A stretch of DNA of 64,000 bases from Dermatemys mawii (Eukaryota > Chordata > Testudines > Dermatemydidae). Every line of letters starts with the position of its first letter. Within the stretch, counting starts at the first letter, position 1. The stretch spans positions 7,487,619-7,551,618 of the forward strand of contig ML677374.1 of NCBI GenBank assembly GCA_007922305.1, in the 5' to 3' direction. This document shows, in pieces, positions 12,513 to 25,136 of this stretch. The position numbers were made by a program, and so were the translations under genes. The notes under the pieces were generated by a model that saw nothing but the letters and a program-made list of their open reading frames with translations, made no database searches and had not been told where the DNA came from.

Positions 12513-13021
12513 GAAGAACATGGAGCCTTTCATCGCACAGTCAACAGTCTGACTCGGGCTTCATTTTGCCAGCCTTTGGAAGTGGGCCTCATCGGAAGAC
12601 GGTTTGGCCATGTCTGTGAAATGTAGACCACAAGTCTCAGTTTGAACCACAAGTTCAAAGCAGGTGCAAGATACAAAAAGCTGCAGTAATTGGCAATCCC
12701 CCTGGCAGCCTCAGGAGAGAAGTTGAAGAATGAATGTCTAGAAAGGCTACATAATAAAACAGCACAGAGATTCATTACAGCTGAGCGACTGTCTCCTCCA
12801 CAGAAAAAGATAGTTAAGCTGGGCAATTGTTAGGGAAGCTTGCAATGCTGTTGCCTGTTATAAAGATGAAGAGAGGACTTCATTCTCTATGGCTGTCAGG
12901 CCAGAACTTTCACCAGGATGAATTTCATTGCCGCATTTTCAAAGATTTAAGAAAGAGTCATTCCAAAGGCCCTTGGGTTCTGATGAAAACTGTCTCTTTC
13001 ATCTATACACCACGCGGCATA
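12513..13021. other. No gene seen
   Basis: Unique-looking. A minus-strand frame at 12530-12826 overlaps the SINE edge and has no domain. Confidence 0.5.
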
Positions 13022-13185
13022 CATGATTATCCCTCCCCATTTTATAGATGAGGTAAACTGAGGCACAGAGATGTGAAGCGACTTGTTAAAGGTCACATAG
13101 TGAGTCAGTGGCAAAGCTGTGAACAGAATGTAGGTCTCCTGACAACCAGTTTAGTCTCCTATTCACTGGATCATGGTGTCTAATA
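13022..13185 (-). repeat. MIR/CORE-type SINE, antisense
   Basis: Clear antisense core 'cccattttatagatgagg', 'aaactgaggcacagaga' and 'agtgagtcagtggcaaag', then 'gtaggtctcctgac' leading into the antisense tRNA-like head. Confidence 0.85.
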
Positions 13186-14847
13186 GCAGCATCGGATTCA
13201 GAAATACAGTTGTAGTCCGAGCCAGAGGATCTTGCTTGGGATTTTAAAAAAAAGATAACACCCAGACTTGCAAGCATTTTTAAGCTCTGGTTCATAGCAC
13301 CCTTAAATACAGACAGAAAGAAGCTTTTTCCAACACCAGCAAAGTTAGAGGTTGCAGGCACTGCATGAAATAGAAGAAAGGAGGGGCATGGGGGAGAGGG
13401 AAGCATGGAGCTTCTAACAAAGGCAACTGATAACACAGGACAGTATAAATTGGGAGATCCATAGAAGAAAATCCACTCGTGTAGCTACTACCTATTGGAT
13501 TTGATGTGCTCTTTTGTTGCAGGGTTCTGTATTTTCTTAGTGAGAAGCCAGACATTCTGGTAATGCTTCATAAAAACTATAAAGTTAATTTGAGAGCATC
13601 AAGTCTAATTACCTTGCCAAGTCTCTCCGCATTTTTAAGAACCTTCCCCTTAAACTCTTGATAATAAGGACTCTCCTTGGAAATACTCCATGTAGCTCTT
13701 GTTTCTCATGTTGCCATAGCTACAAAGCCCTGTTTACGTGTCCTTTCAGCCTGGTACAGCTTTATTAGTACCCATATCCCAAGAGAAGGAAGACTCAGAG
13801 GTTTAAAGAGCAGTAATCCCCATAAGCTTTGCCAAACCTCTGTGGTTAGGAAGCACATGGGGTGGGGGTGGGGGAGCACATATTCAGTTTTATTGGCCTG
13901 CTGGAATTGTTAAAGACTTTTTAAATATTGGACTAGAATTTAGCGGAGCTTCTCTCTTGCTCTAAGTGTTGTTCTAAAAAAATTTGTGCAGAGTTTCAGT
14001 TTTGAAAAAAAAAAAAGTTTTAGATCCATCAATCAAGGTTAGCCCGAGGCACCTGCCTCACCATACTACTCTGACCACACTGCTCTGTTGAGATAAACAC
14101 GGTACTTTTTAAAATTATCTTTTGCCCACAAGCAATACACACACAAAAAAGCGGCGTTTCCACCAGTCAATAATGGAAACTTTCAATAGATCAGGAACAG
14201 AGATATTTTCAACATGTTTCAAATCAAGTTCAGAAAGATAGCTGGGGAAAGGGAAAGGGGGGGAAATCACATATCTGCAGCTTTTTGCACTTTTGGAAAG
14301 GGGTGATAATTTTTTCCATATTCAAGACTAAAAGGGGAAAGAATCCACATTTTTTGGACAGGTTGCAGATTTCCTTAAATCCTATAATTCCTTTTCCATA
14401 GTCATCATTCCACTTCCCCCACTCAAAAAAACCCCCAAAAACCTGAACCACAAGTATGGAAAAAAATGCTCCAAATATCAGTATTGTTTTTCATTTTCAC
14501 ACATATGTAGAAAACTAAGATTTTCCATTATCCTTTAATTTTCAAAAACTCAAACTCATCAAAAAAAATTTAAGCACCTATTTGAGTTAGTTACTTAAAT
14601 ATGATAATATGAAGACTAGCGTATGTGCAGTGCTACTGCCACCTTCTGGAAAGAATCAGAACAGCTCAGCTTTGGTTCATAGGCCCTATTCTGCAGCAGC
14701 TAATGGAGCTCCTTCTTTGTTTAAGTGATAGGAACTGTGCCTTGGGAACTGGAGAATCTGAACTCGATCTCCACTGCCGTGAAGTTCTGAGTAACCATGG
14801 CATATAACTGATTGACAGCTGTGGTGTTCTAAGTGGCCACGGATTTG
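13186..14847. other. No gene seen
   Basis: AT-rich with A tracts near 13990-14020. Minus-strand frames at 13086-13436, 13292-13555 and 14230-14451 have no recognisable domain and low-complexity runs. Confidence 0.5.
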
Positions 14848-14992
14848 TTAGCGTACCATATACATTTTACATATGGGTAAGTTATGGCACAGAGGTTGTA
14901 TGTGACATGCCCGAGATTACACAGAATACCAATGGAAACAGAATCCAGAAATCCTGATTTCAGTGTTATCCAGTTGTGTTCCAACAGCTGGA
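14848..14992 (-). repeat. Old MIR-like SINE, antisense
   Basis: Weak but ordered blocks: 'acattttacatatgggtaag', 'ggcacagaggttgtatgtg', 'acatgcccgagattacac' and 'aatccagaaatcctgat'. More diverged than neighbouring copies. Confidence 0.6.
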
Positions 14993-15644
14993 TTCATGAC
15001 ATGATTTTTGGAGGGCTTATTTTTTTTTATTTTTTTTTTTAAAAATAAAGAGACTTGCACCATTAAAGTAATTCCACTGACATTTTGATCTTCATCGGGG
15101 CTCTAAATGGAACAGCTAAATGTAAGGCTGTCCCAGGTCTAAAACTAGGAGTCGCAGTTATTAGTGCTTGACAGCGAAGCACTGACTTAACAGACATTTT
15201 GACACTTAAATGAGGCCCACAAAAATGCTACGTTGAACTGTTAAACCTGGATACAAAAGAAAAGAAAATGAGGCAGGAAAAAAAACCCATTCAAAATAGA
15301 ATAGGACAGAAATTTGCTTTAAAGCACTGATATTATCCATTTGCATAACGAAGTTACATATACAGCATTGTTCATGTTCAAAGAACTCAGCCTTCATTAA
15401 CAGCCAAATTCCTTTTCAGACATATCTGCACAACTCCCAGTGAAGTCATAAGCATATATAATGGCAGAGTTTGGCCATAAGTAACCAGTTGTCCTGCTTA
15501 AAAAGAGAGTTGCTTTTACTGGGCAATATAATTCACCATTTCCTACACTGCTATCTCTTGGACATATATTTCAGTGACATTAATAAGCATGTTCCTCTTT
15601 TCCCCCCACAATGACACTATGTATAGCCGTCAGTGGGGGCAAGT
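14993..15644. other. No gene seen; T-rich tract
   Basis: A T-rich homopolymer region lies around 15020-15042. No other feature recognised. Confidence 0.5.
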
Positions 15645-15786
15645 AAGTACTGTTTAATTTCCAAGATAGGGATGTAAGGTGGAGAGTTTAAGTGACTTGC
15701 CCCAGTACACATGGGCGGAATGGGGACTGCTGGAACTCAGCAGATCCAGGCTTCTGGCCCTGTGCTCAGACTACTTGGCCAAGCCC
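15645..15786 (-). repeat. MIR-like SINE, antisense
   Basis: Recognised from 'agtttaagtgacttgcccc', 'gtacacatgggcggaat' and 'agatccaggcttctggccc', then the antisense head. Moderately diverged. Confidence 0.65.
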
Positions 15787-18700
15787 CTACTTAAACAAAA
15801 ATGAAGACTAGAGGTGGGTGAAGCCTAGAGTGTTCTCATTCTGATGGAGGTTTAGCAACAGGCACGTCCAGGACACCCAAAATCTGCCTCATGTCACTTG
15901 AAGTTGGAAGTATTTCCACGGCAGTAAGAACCACCGACCTTCTTCATCAGCTCAAATTCATGCATAAAACAGGCTGAGTTAAGTGCCATCTTACACCAGA
16001 AACCCAGTATTGGGTTCCGTTATGACAACCCCCAAAGCCATGATGTAAATAGGAAAGCCAAATGGTTCACCTGCTTGGCACCATAAACAAACAGGGCCGA
16101 TAACTACATGTAAGCGGAGAGGTGAATGATGAAAATCGTTAATCTTGCTACAGAGCTGCAATCGGAAAAAGAACAGGTGCTTTCCAGCCAGTGTGTGTCA
16201 ATCCACTACCCCACTTTCCCATAAGTAGCTTCTGAGGAGGCAGGAAGGTTGATAGATACTTCTCTCACTGCCTCCCCAGTTCTTCCTACACAGCCCCGTC
16301 AGGCATCCCTTCAGCAAATGGCCAACTGGGAAATTTATTCCTATTAACCTCAACACCTGTGCTCAGTAGCTAACAACAACAGTAGAGGGACTAGGGCTGG
16401 GATGGAATGAGGAAGGGTAAGAGAGAGAGAACGAGCATGCTGGGGTGAAAGGAATGAGATCAAGTTGCTCTCTGTAATAGATTGTCTTTGTGTGCTCATG
16501 TACTCGCTGCAGATTCTTGATACAACTGATTGTTTGGGGGGGTTTATAGTCATTTCCTTTTGTTCGTTTGCAGCAATACCGCACCCACTATTCACTTTTT
16601 CCTTTTCAATTTCCCACCCTTCCCCCGCCACCTACAGCTTCTACCCAACTATGAGATGACACAAGTCTAAGACTTTGCAGCAGATAATAAGATGCTCAAG
16701 GCCGACATTAGCAATGCCTGTCTCTCAACTAATCAGCAGGCAATTAGCTGGAAGAATTCAGGATGAAGCTTTAGACGAAGAGTAAACCCACAGATACTAA
16801 ATTCCAACCTCAAATAGTGAGATCTTATTATAATTTCACAGTGATAATATACTGCACAATCCCAACCCCACCCCTCATTTACCTCCAGGAATTAACATAA
16901 TCATTTACACACACACACACTCACAGGCTTTCACTTATTCCTATCATTCATCACTTATTTTGAGAATTAAGATCTGTTAATGGATGCAAACTATTATTTT
17001 GTGCATGCAAATAATGTTCATATATGAATAAGCTAACAACAAAAAACAAAGGACTAACACATGCATGGTCATTCTTTCTAACAGGGAGGATTCAGTTTTA
17101 ATTGTAGCTGAATATTAAAAAGAAATTTTAATTAGAGTTCACTCTAGCCCCCTTCTAATAAGGGATTGTGAGGGAAACTCCAGTATGCTGGAGTGTGATC
17201 TACAATGGAGAGAAATCTTCACTATGAAGTAGTTCAATAATTAAAATGCACTGAGATGATTTTTTTTAAAAAAAATTCTTCTCACTTTGCAAAGAGGTTG
17301 TCAAAGATGTTTAGTCATAATCATTTCTCTGGAAAATGAAAATACAGTGCTTTATAAACAGGAGTGTGATTAGAAATGAAAAGAAGAAAAAAAAAATCTG
17401 TCAAATACGTGAAAGATGCCTTGTTCCTTCCCAGTGACCCAAAAATCCAAGGCTTGCTACTTTAAACAATAAAAAAAAGAAAAAAAAAAAGGAACAATCT
17501 GTGAATAACAGCTTGTAAGCAGCTGAAACCAGCGCCATTTATGTTGTGTTTTCCTTTAATAGCTAATGATATCTTTGGTGCACTTTTGCTATGAAAGAGA
17601 AGTGGGAAAAAAAGGAAGGTTAAATATATAGATCTAGCATCACAATTATGTAAGTTCACATCCGTCCCGAAGGTCAGAGCTCTCAACAGTTATGATCAAC
17701 ATTGCACAAGACATATTAGGTCAGTTTCATAGGACACTGCGCGCACACACACACAGGATTCTCAGCACCTCTGAAAACGGGTTTTATAGCGAAGTGTTTT
17801 TTCCTCCAGTGCTGACCAAGTTTGCAATCCCCAATCGACAACATCTTTTGGGGATCCTGTTGAGCTCTCTCCTAATTGCCTCTGAAATAGGCCTGCTTCT
17901 TTTCTCGCACAATTTCTCTCAGAAATAAATCTATTTAAGTCAATGGTGGGACCAGAATGCAACAGAAGAACCAGGGCCAATACCAGGAAGAGTGTGTAAT
18001 GTAATGTAGTGCACTTGGGAAAAGAGGGAGAGTTGACATTTAGCCTTTTTTCTAGCTCACAAGAATATAATGGAGTGAAGAAGAAAAAAAATCTTTAATT
18101 TTTTAAAAATTTCTATAACAAAATCTCACCAAAATCCTGTGTTGACACTTGTGATTACAGATTTAGCTTTCTAAAAAAGGTATGGTCTAGAAATTAACTC
18201 TTTCCTCTCATGAGTGTTCATCTTCCAACACAGACCGTGGAGCTCTGTAAACCTAAGTGGGAAATTAAGTTGAAAGCTGAAATTATTCTACCAACTGAGC
18301 GAACACAGCTGCTCTCCTAATGAAGCTTCTTCTGAGCAAAATCGCATGAAGGACAACCAAGTGGCATAAGGCACTCTTGCAACCTCCAAGACTTGTGTCA
18401 TGAATCATGATGTGAACATGACAGTTCAAAGATTTTAAATGCCATCCTACAAGAACAGATGCACTTCTAGCTGACTTGGGTAAACGCTCCTCTGCAGAAT
18501 TCAGTTCAAGCAAACTTTCTTGCCTATGCAGAAGAAGAGATTTGCTCTTAAGATAGCTTTTAATTTCTTAAGGGGGAAGTCCGCAGAGGAAATTGGTGAA
18601 GCATATGCTTTTGCCCCTCAGTGCTGCCCCCTACTCCCTTCACAAGAACCCAATACCTAAACAGATGAACATGAAGCTTTTCTCTACTCTGCACAGCAGA

Positions 18701-19334
18701 GAAAGGGTTGAAGGCGGCTGGTTTTTAGTGAACAACTGGATCAGGATGATGGAAACAAATTAATCAGGGAACAGATAATTAGTATACAAGTCTAATACAT
18801 TGAGGGGTTGAGATTAGAACTTCAGCTCCAAAAGCACTGGGCTCTAGCACTTGGGATAAATGGGATCTCCCTTAGACACAGTAAACAGCAGCTCCCATGT
18901 CCTTTCTGTGAACCAGTCATTGCAAGGGAACACCACACACAGCGAATACAGTACAAGGAGATTTGGGCTCTAATTCCTATCTCTAACACAGACCACCTGG
19001 GTATCCCCAAATCACTAGTCATTTTTGAAAATCTTGGCCTATGTTGACTACTGAAGCAAGAATGGCAGGTGAAAATGAGAGCTAAATATAAACTTTTCCC
19101 ACAAAAAAACAATTTTCAGCTAGGCATCAACACTGCTAGCTGACATTCAAATGAGGGGGGGAGAATTACAGAAATAGCAACAAGATTAGTTTGCAGGAAA
19201 CAGGCCAAAAAAATAGCCCGGACTAAATCTCACGTATGATTTTAAATGTGTTGTCATCTGAGCATGGAAATTACTGTAGGTCAATCCCTAGTTCGCAGTA
19301 AAGCATCCTGACCACAGCCAAAGTACTGCTCTAA
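15787..19334. other. Repeat-poor, gene-free stretch
   Basis: About 3.5 kb in which I recognise no SINE, LINE or MITE, only small CA runs (16907-16920, and near 17745) and A-rich tracts (for example 17469-17490). Overlapping short frames on both strands give no domain. A repeat-poor block can reflect constraint on non-coding sequence or simply age. Confidence 0.5.
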
Positions 19335-19420
19335 GGCCCTGATTCAGCGAGGTGTTAGCACACCCCAAATTTTAAGGATGTGAGAAGTCCCAGGCTATTT
19401 ACCTTGATGAATTGAGGCCT
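19335..19420. mobile_element. Short palindromic MITE, 86 bp
   Basis: The ends are near-complementary: 'ggccctgattcagcgagg' at the left and the complement of 'ccttgatgaattgaggcc' at the right. The whole element is about 86 bp, close to the second copy at 26997-27081 (85 bp). No coding capacity. Confidence 0.72.
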
Positions 19421-22329
19421 AAGGAACGGAGGTAGTGCACCCCTCTCCCTGGTGCCTCCAGGGGACTGCGTGCTGTCCCACGCAAGGCCTTGCTCTGAGG
19501 AGACGTGATGCTCTAATTTGTGATCAAGGCTCTTTTTTTCCCTTTATTTTTTATTTTTACTCAATAGGCCCCAGTGTTTACAGCTCACTACACCACAAAT
19601 CTTTATTTCATGTCACCCACTGGCCCAGGCTGTCCCCACTCACTGTTTCTCCTAGACAAGTTAATAAGATGGAAGGCTCCCGTGAGGCCTGGAGCCAGCG
19701 AACATTATCACTTGAAAGCAAGGCAGAAATACTGACACATCGGAAATGACTTCAAGCCTATTAATTACCCTTTCTTCTCTGGCAGATCTTTGAGAGAAAG
19801 CTTGACAAATTGAAAGGCAGGCTAGATCATTCTCCCCTGTCCCTGGAAAGCCCCCACTCGCACTAACAAAGGCAAGATTTTCCCTTTATTTTATTATCAA
19901 TTAATTCATCAAAAATTAGCTAAACATAGACAGCCCTTTATTAGCAGCTCTGCTCTTTCCCCTTTGTTTTCCATTTCATAAGGGACAAAGCAGGGATGAT
20001 GATATTTATTAATAAAGGACCATAAACATAGCAGCAAGATTCTTTTATGGAAATGGAACTCACTGGAAAAAAGTACACAAAGCCAGCTGAAGAGGCTGTT
20101 CCACAACAGAGACTGGTTCAGCTGTACAGCTTTTCCATCTGCGAGAAATCCCTGCTTATGTGGCTGCAAAATCTGCTGCACATTGCCACAGTAGAGTAGG
20201 GCCTGCTTTGGAGTTTTCCCATCATTTAATGCCAAATAATCTCCATTAGCAAACAAACTTGGTAAGCCATCGATAAACACCACCAAACCAAAAGGTGGGA
20301 GTGAACCTTTTTAATTCCTCGTGAGCACCCCAGTGGAAATTCCTCCTTCCCCCTCAAAACTTACTGTAAAAATTTCACTGGCTACAACTGAACCTAATTT
20401 TTCTAAGCATTAGATTTTAAATGCATTTCTACATGCAATGTTGGACCACTATAAGCTTTATGAAAAGACTATTGTATAAATAAATGATTGGATTTCTTAT
20501 TCAAGAGCTTCTGATTTGAAACTATTAATTTTGATGCAAAGTAGCACCACAAGTCTAGATAAAGTCACTAATGGGCACTATGGCTTTATTTTTAAAGTGA
20601 TTTTTCATAATATCTGATGGGTGTTTTTATTTTTTTTTAACTTGAACAAAATCTTTAAACCATTACCCAGGAAACTATCATTAAATCATTTGTTCATTTT
20701 TATTAGTGTCATTGTAATTAAAGAGAATCATATTTCAAAAAATATATCTTCAGCAGCACTTATCAAAACCCATCCCTGCAGCCTATCAATTAGTATTACA
20801 ATAACCTCACTCCCTTGTTGCCTTTGCTATTAGCATTTTGATTGAATGTCTGTTGAAAAGTGACTGGTAACAGAAGATTGTGTTCAGAAAGTAATGTTTC
20901 TTTATTCGCTTTCATTGAAGCTTGTCTAGTTGTCTTCAGTTCCTACTCAAAAGAGACAAGACAGTTCCAAAAGCAGTAATTTTGATGCTGCATTTTTTTT
21001 TTCTTCTCCATGAGGTGAGATAGATTGGTTTAGGCTGGACACAAATGCTATTAAATCACTTGACAGTAGATTCGGGGTCTTCTATTGGGTGTGAACTAAA
21101 CATACTCCTACACACACAAACTACTAGCAAATTGTCATCACAACAGCAGCCTTTAAACGTGCCTCCAATAAGCAAGGAAAAGGAACACCAGATTTGTACA
21201 AATGACCTTAAGAGACTTATTAATAATAATAATTAATAATGCATAAACTACTTAAGGAACTTTTCAGCTACATTTATTACTAAAAGTGTTATACATAAAA
21301 TGCTACAATTTATTATACAACCTTTTGCACTCTGGAAGCGTGTCACTGCAACTTAGACAGTTAAGTTTTCCAACTGTAATAAAGCCCTCTAACAAAGGAT
21401 AGCTCTGTAACGAACATCATTAGGCGAGCAAGTGGCTACATTCTCCAAGTACCATGAATTATAAAGACAAGAGTTCATTACATCTACTATATTAAAATAA
21501 AAATGACCTGCCATTTCAGACAGTTCTATTTACTGATATTCCCACTGCTGATGCCTTTCCAGTGATAAATTATGCTCACCAGCCACAATGAACAGTCATT
21601 CAAAAACATTTCAATTACTTGAAGATGCTGGAAAGTTAAATGCAACCCCAGGCTGCCATGTAAAAACCAAATGATTTCGAGGCTCGGTTTTGTGGCAGAA
21701 GGAAAATGTAAATAAAATCCACCTGGAAGCCAGATGTTCCAGATGTCCACTGTTGGACACACATTCTTGTTCCTATTTCAGCACGGCACCAGAGGCTTGT
21801 GACACTAAGCAGCAAACCAGGGAGGAATGAATGGCCTGATGTAAGTAAACATTAAATAACTTTTGCCATCAGTAGGGTAATATTAGTGTTAACTCAAGTG
21901 CCCCAAAAAGCACTGTCTACCATGTTACGTTTTAAGGCTTTCTTAAGTCTCTCTTCCCTTGCATTTTAGCAACTTTCTCTCTCCCCGTCCCCACAACTCC
22001 CATTCTTCTTTGGCAGTCAGCCAAGAGTTTATAATGGTGTCAGGTAGCAATTTCATTTTTAAAATGCTCCTATCAAAGATTTAAGGTGAAAGATAAGCAG
22101 AGCATATTAAATCATCATAAAGGAAACATTGTACAAGGCACAGTATTTTACAAATCAAAACAGTTATCAGAATGAAAAGGTATGAATATAAAAACAAACG
22201 GAGTCAAGCCCAAAGGATGGAGGCGGGTGTATTCCCATATTAAACAGAAATTGATCAGACTTCAGAGAACCTTTGGCAATTTGCTTATAATGTTTGATAG
22301 GAAATGGAGCGAAACACTTGAATCTTCAT
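19421..22329. other. Repeat-poor, gene-free AT-rich stretch
   Basis: Mostly AT-rich unique sequence with a TAA-type run near 21220-21240. The longest frame (minus strand 19909-20286, 125 codons) has no recognisable domain. No transposon ends recognised. Confidence 0.5.
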
Positions 22330-22440
22330 TCAAAACCAGGATTATAAATTTTATATATAAATGTGTACATATATAAACACACATACTTCACAGAAATATA
22401 TATATACATAAAATATGTATATACTCACACACACAACTCC
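22330..22440. repeat. AT/ATAC-rich microsatellite patch
   Basis: A degenerate run of TATA, ACAT and CACA units ('atatatatatacat' around 22397-22410, 'cacacacac' near 22428). Confidence 0.8.
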
Positions 22441-23040
22441 CGCCTCCCAACACATTTATATATGCCATGTATTTCATATACACATTTTTCAAACCATTAC
22501 CCACTGTTGTTAGGTGCTTTTATCAGAGTCATCCGACCTCGAAAGCATCTGTTGTTAATATCACTGTTTTATTATTTATCAAATCCATTTCTTCACAGAA
22601 TGACTAATTTCATATCCACAGCTGCTCTCATCTTCCCTTCACAGCTGCTACTTCCCCAGAGCAGCCAGTCAGGGTTTATTAGCCTACCTCCGTTACTTGC
22701 CACCCACATTCTGCTTATGAACCTTGTGAAACCAGAGGTGCTGCCTATAAAAACATGACAGGATACTGCCTACATTGCAAGGGATAATTCTACATCAACT
22801 ATTAAGAGTCAGCCTAATAACCAGACATCTTTTCCACCTGCATTGTAAAAACACAGTAGGAATTGTCAACTTACCCCACCCCCCCAAAACTGTCTTTTTT
22901 CATTTGACCTATCATCATTACAAGGAACACGCAGAGTGGAGAAAAAAATGTTTCTGGTTTTCAGTTTCCTTTCGGATGGATAGGAATGGGTTCAAACGTG
23001 CTCAGAGGTGTTTTCCTGAACTGGGACAAATAATAGGATT
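22441..23040. other. No gene seen
   Basis: Unique-looking sequence. A plus-strand frame starting at 22363 runs from the microsatellite into this region and has no domain. A short C run occurs near 22880. Confidence 0.5.
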
Positions 23041-23245
23041 TCTGCCTCTTTTAGGACTGGGGGCCTAGGGTCAAATGGCCAATCAGTCCCATTCTGAGGC
23101 AGGGCCCACCCATGAACAGGTTGTAGATTGGTAGTTTGCAAGATGGCGGGGGTGGGTCAGCTGATTGTCCTATGATCATGGATTCCTATAAGGCTAAGAG
23201 AGTTCAGTTAAGGGGGGAGCAATAAAAAGTGAGTTGGCGCCTGTG
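23041..23245 (+). promoter_or_regulatory. Promoter-like or solo-LTR-like block (unconfirmed)
   Basis: In one 200-bp stretch and in the right order I see a CCAAT box ('ggccaatcag', 23077-23086), a TATA-like 'cctataagg' (23185-23193), an AATAAA (23221-23226), and just after it 'tggcgcc' (23235-23241), the first seven bases of a lysine-tRNA-type primer-binding site. The TATA to AATAAA spacing of 34 bp suits a compact LTR R region. No protease, polymerase or envelope-like frame follows, so if it is an LTR it is solitary or a short remnant. An ordinary gene promoter or coincidence cannot be excluded. Confidence 0.35.
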
Positions 23246-23885
23246 ACAAGGGGTCTGCCAACCAGATGAGGATTAGCTACCTGGAGCAGGGAGATTCCAG
23301 CAAGGAAGCTGCTGGGTCAGGTGAAAGGACCTGGTTTAGCCACTGGATTAATGGGTTTGTTTATTGGGGGGCGGGGGAGTGGAAGGAGGGGAGGTTGCTG
23401 AAGATGGTCAGCGCCACCACTAAAGGATGCTCCCAGCGAAAGAGCCTGATTTAGACTCTGGGCCAACAGCCTACCGCATCTTTGCATACAAGCACCTTAG
23501 CTGTTTCCTACGTTTAGTCCGTCTGCACAGGTCCACACTCTGCAAAAGGAAATGGCAGACATTTTAACAAATAGGTAAATTTGACCATAAAACCATGACA
23601 GTAGGGACTCAGGGACAGGAGGAGAATTGGACACTAATTTTTTAAATTACTACAGATTTTAAATTGTTGGCTTTCCTTTCCATTTGCAGCTGAAAACCAT
23701 TTTCTTGCCAAGTTTATATTCAACTATCTTTCATGAATTTGAAGCAAGCTACCTCACTAACTCTTTTCGGTGACACTACTGTGACTGAAAATAAATGTTT
23801 TCAGTAGCCCAACTGAAGTCAACAACAAAACTCTCCCTGACAGTCATAGGAGCAGGAAATGGTCCTAATATGGGTAAATACGAAA
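23246..23885. other. G-rich then AT-rich sequence, no gene
   Basis: Continues G-rich after the LTR-like block, with runs of 6, 5 and 4 G around 23366-23392, then becomes AT-rich. The frame at 23266-23454 has no domain. Confidence 0.45.
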
Positions 23886-24103
23886 TGATGGTCTTGTGGT
23901 TAAAGTATGGGACTTGGAGTCAGACATGGGGTCTCTTCTCAGCCCTGACGCTGACTTCAGGTATGTCAATTAAATTTTCTGTGCCATCGTCTCCCGATAG
24001 CTCACCTATTTCACAGGGATGTTTTGAGGCTTAATTCAGTAAATGTTTGTAAAGTGCTTTGAAGTCACTGGATGGAAGGTTCTATGTACTAAGTATTATT
24101 GTT
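23886..24103 (+). repeat. MIR SINE with L2-like tail, nearly full length
   Basis: The tRNA-like head shows an A-box-like 'tcttgtggttaaag', followed by 'acttggagtcagacatggg', a worn core, and an L2-type tail ('tttgtaaagtgctttgaag', 'tggaaggttctatgtac') ending in 'agtattattgtt'. This tail differs from that of the 11028 family, so at least two SINE families are present. Confidence 0.85.
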
Positions 24104-25087
24104 CTAGTTGTTAACTGATAATTTTCTTCCAGTGCACAACAATGGGAAAATAGAAGAAGTTATTAGATAGGACAGGCACAGTGCTATAAGGCTGAGGTCA
24201 CTGTAGACAAAAAGTATTCTAACGCTTTAGTGTATTCTTCATCATCCTGTGCAGAAAACTTAGGAACTTTAAAACAACAACCCACTAACCTGTAGTTTCA
24301 AGAGGCTGCTTTTTTTTTTAATTGTAAAACCCAGGGGGAAAAAAGTGCCAGATGTTCCCATTGCAGTTTATATATAAAAATATACTGTACTAGCAGAATC
24401 AGAAGTTCTTACCAGTACATATTAATCAACCCAATTAAAGAAAACTTCAGTAAAAACTTGGCATTTTGAAAAAAAGTTACACACCCGCATATATATACAA
24501 TCACATAGACTACAAGGAATATGACACTGCTAGGAAACAATGGAAACTATACAAGTTACCTCCAGCTCACCTTGTAGAATGTACCATCTGGAGTTACTTT
24601 TTCAACTGAGATACTGTAAGAGGAGGTGTTCAGCGGACATAAAAACTGGATCATAAAATGCCTGGGAAAAACTAGTTCAAAAGGTTTCGTTGGAAGGGAG
24701 GGGAAGAGAGGATCATAAGGATGAAAAAAAACATCAACACCTTTCAGAAAGATATTCCGTTCTTTCCTGTACCGGGGATTGCTGGAGGGAAAGTGAATAA
24801 AGCAGAGAGGGCTTCATGGCAATGAATGGTTTCCTTCAAAGGTGAGTGGAAGAAAGAACTGGGATAGATGTTGACTTCTTATAGAATCCTGTTATTATAG
24901 GATCTTTACTCCTCGTCAGCAGGGAGAGGAGGAAGAGAAAAAGACAACCATCATCTCATTTCCCCTTCTGCCTTTATCTACAAAGCCCAGCATTTACTCA
25001 CACCAGTAAAAAGCCGCGTCACCTCAGCCACTAAAACCACCACCAAAATGCTCTAGGCTGGAACCCTTTTCCCAGTGCCTATGGTGC
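24104..25087. other. No gene seen
   Basis: AT-rich unique-looking sequence with small 'tatata' patches near 24370 and 24490. Confidence 0.5.
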
Positions 25088-25136
25088 TCGCCTGTCTGTT
25101 TAGACTGTAAGCTCCTCTAGGCAGGGATCGCGGAGG
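25088..25136 (+). repeat. SINE fragment ('gactgtaagctcctctagg' block)
   Basis: A short piece of the 11028-type SINE: 'tagactgtaagctcc' and 'aggcagggatcg'. Neither head nor tail is present. Confidence 0.6.

Noticed and set aside
20621..20833. Small protein with Ile/Ser-rich sequence
   Set aside because: Starts in a T-rich tract, short, and has no recognisable family.
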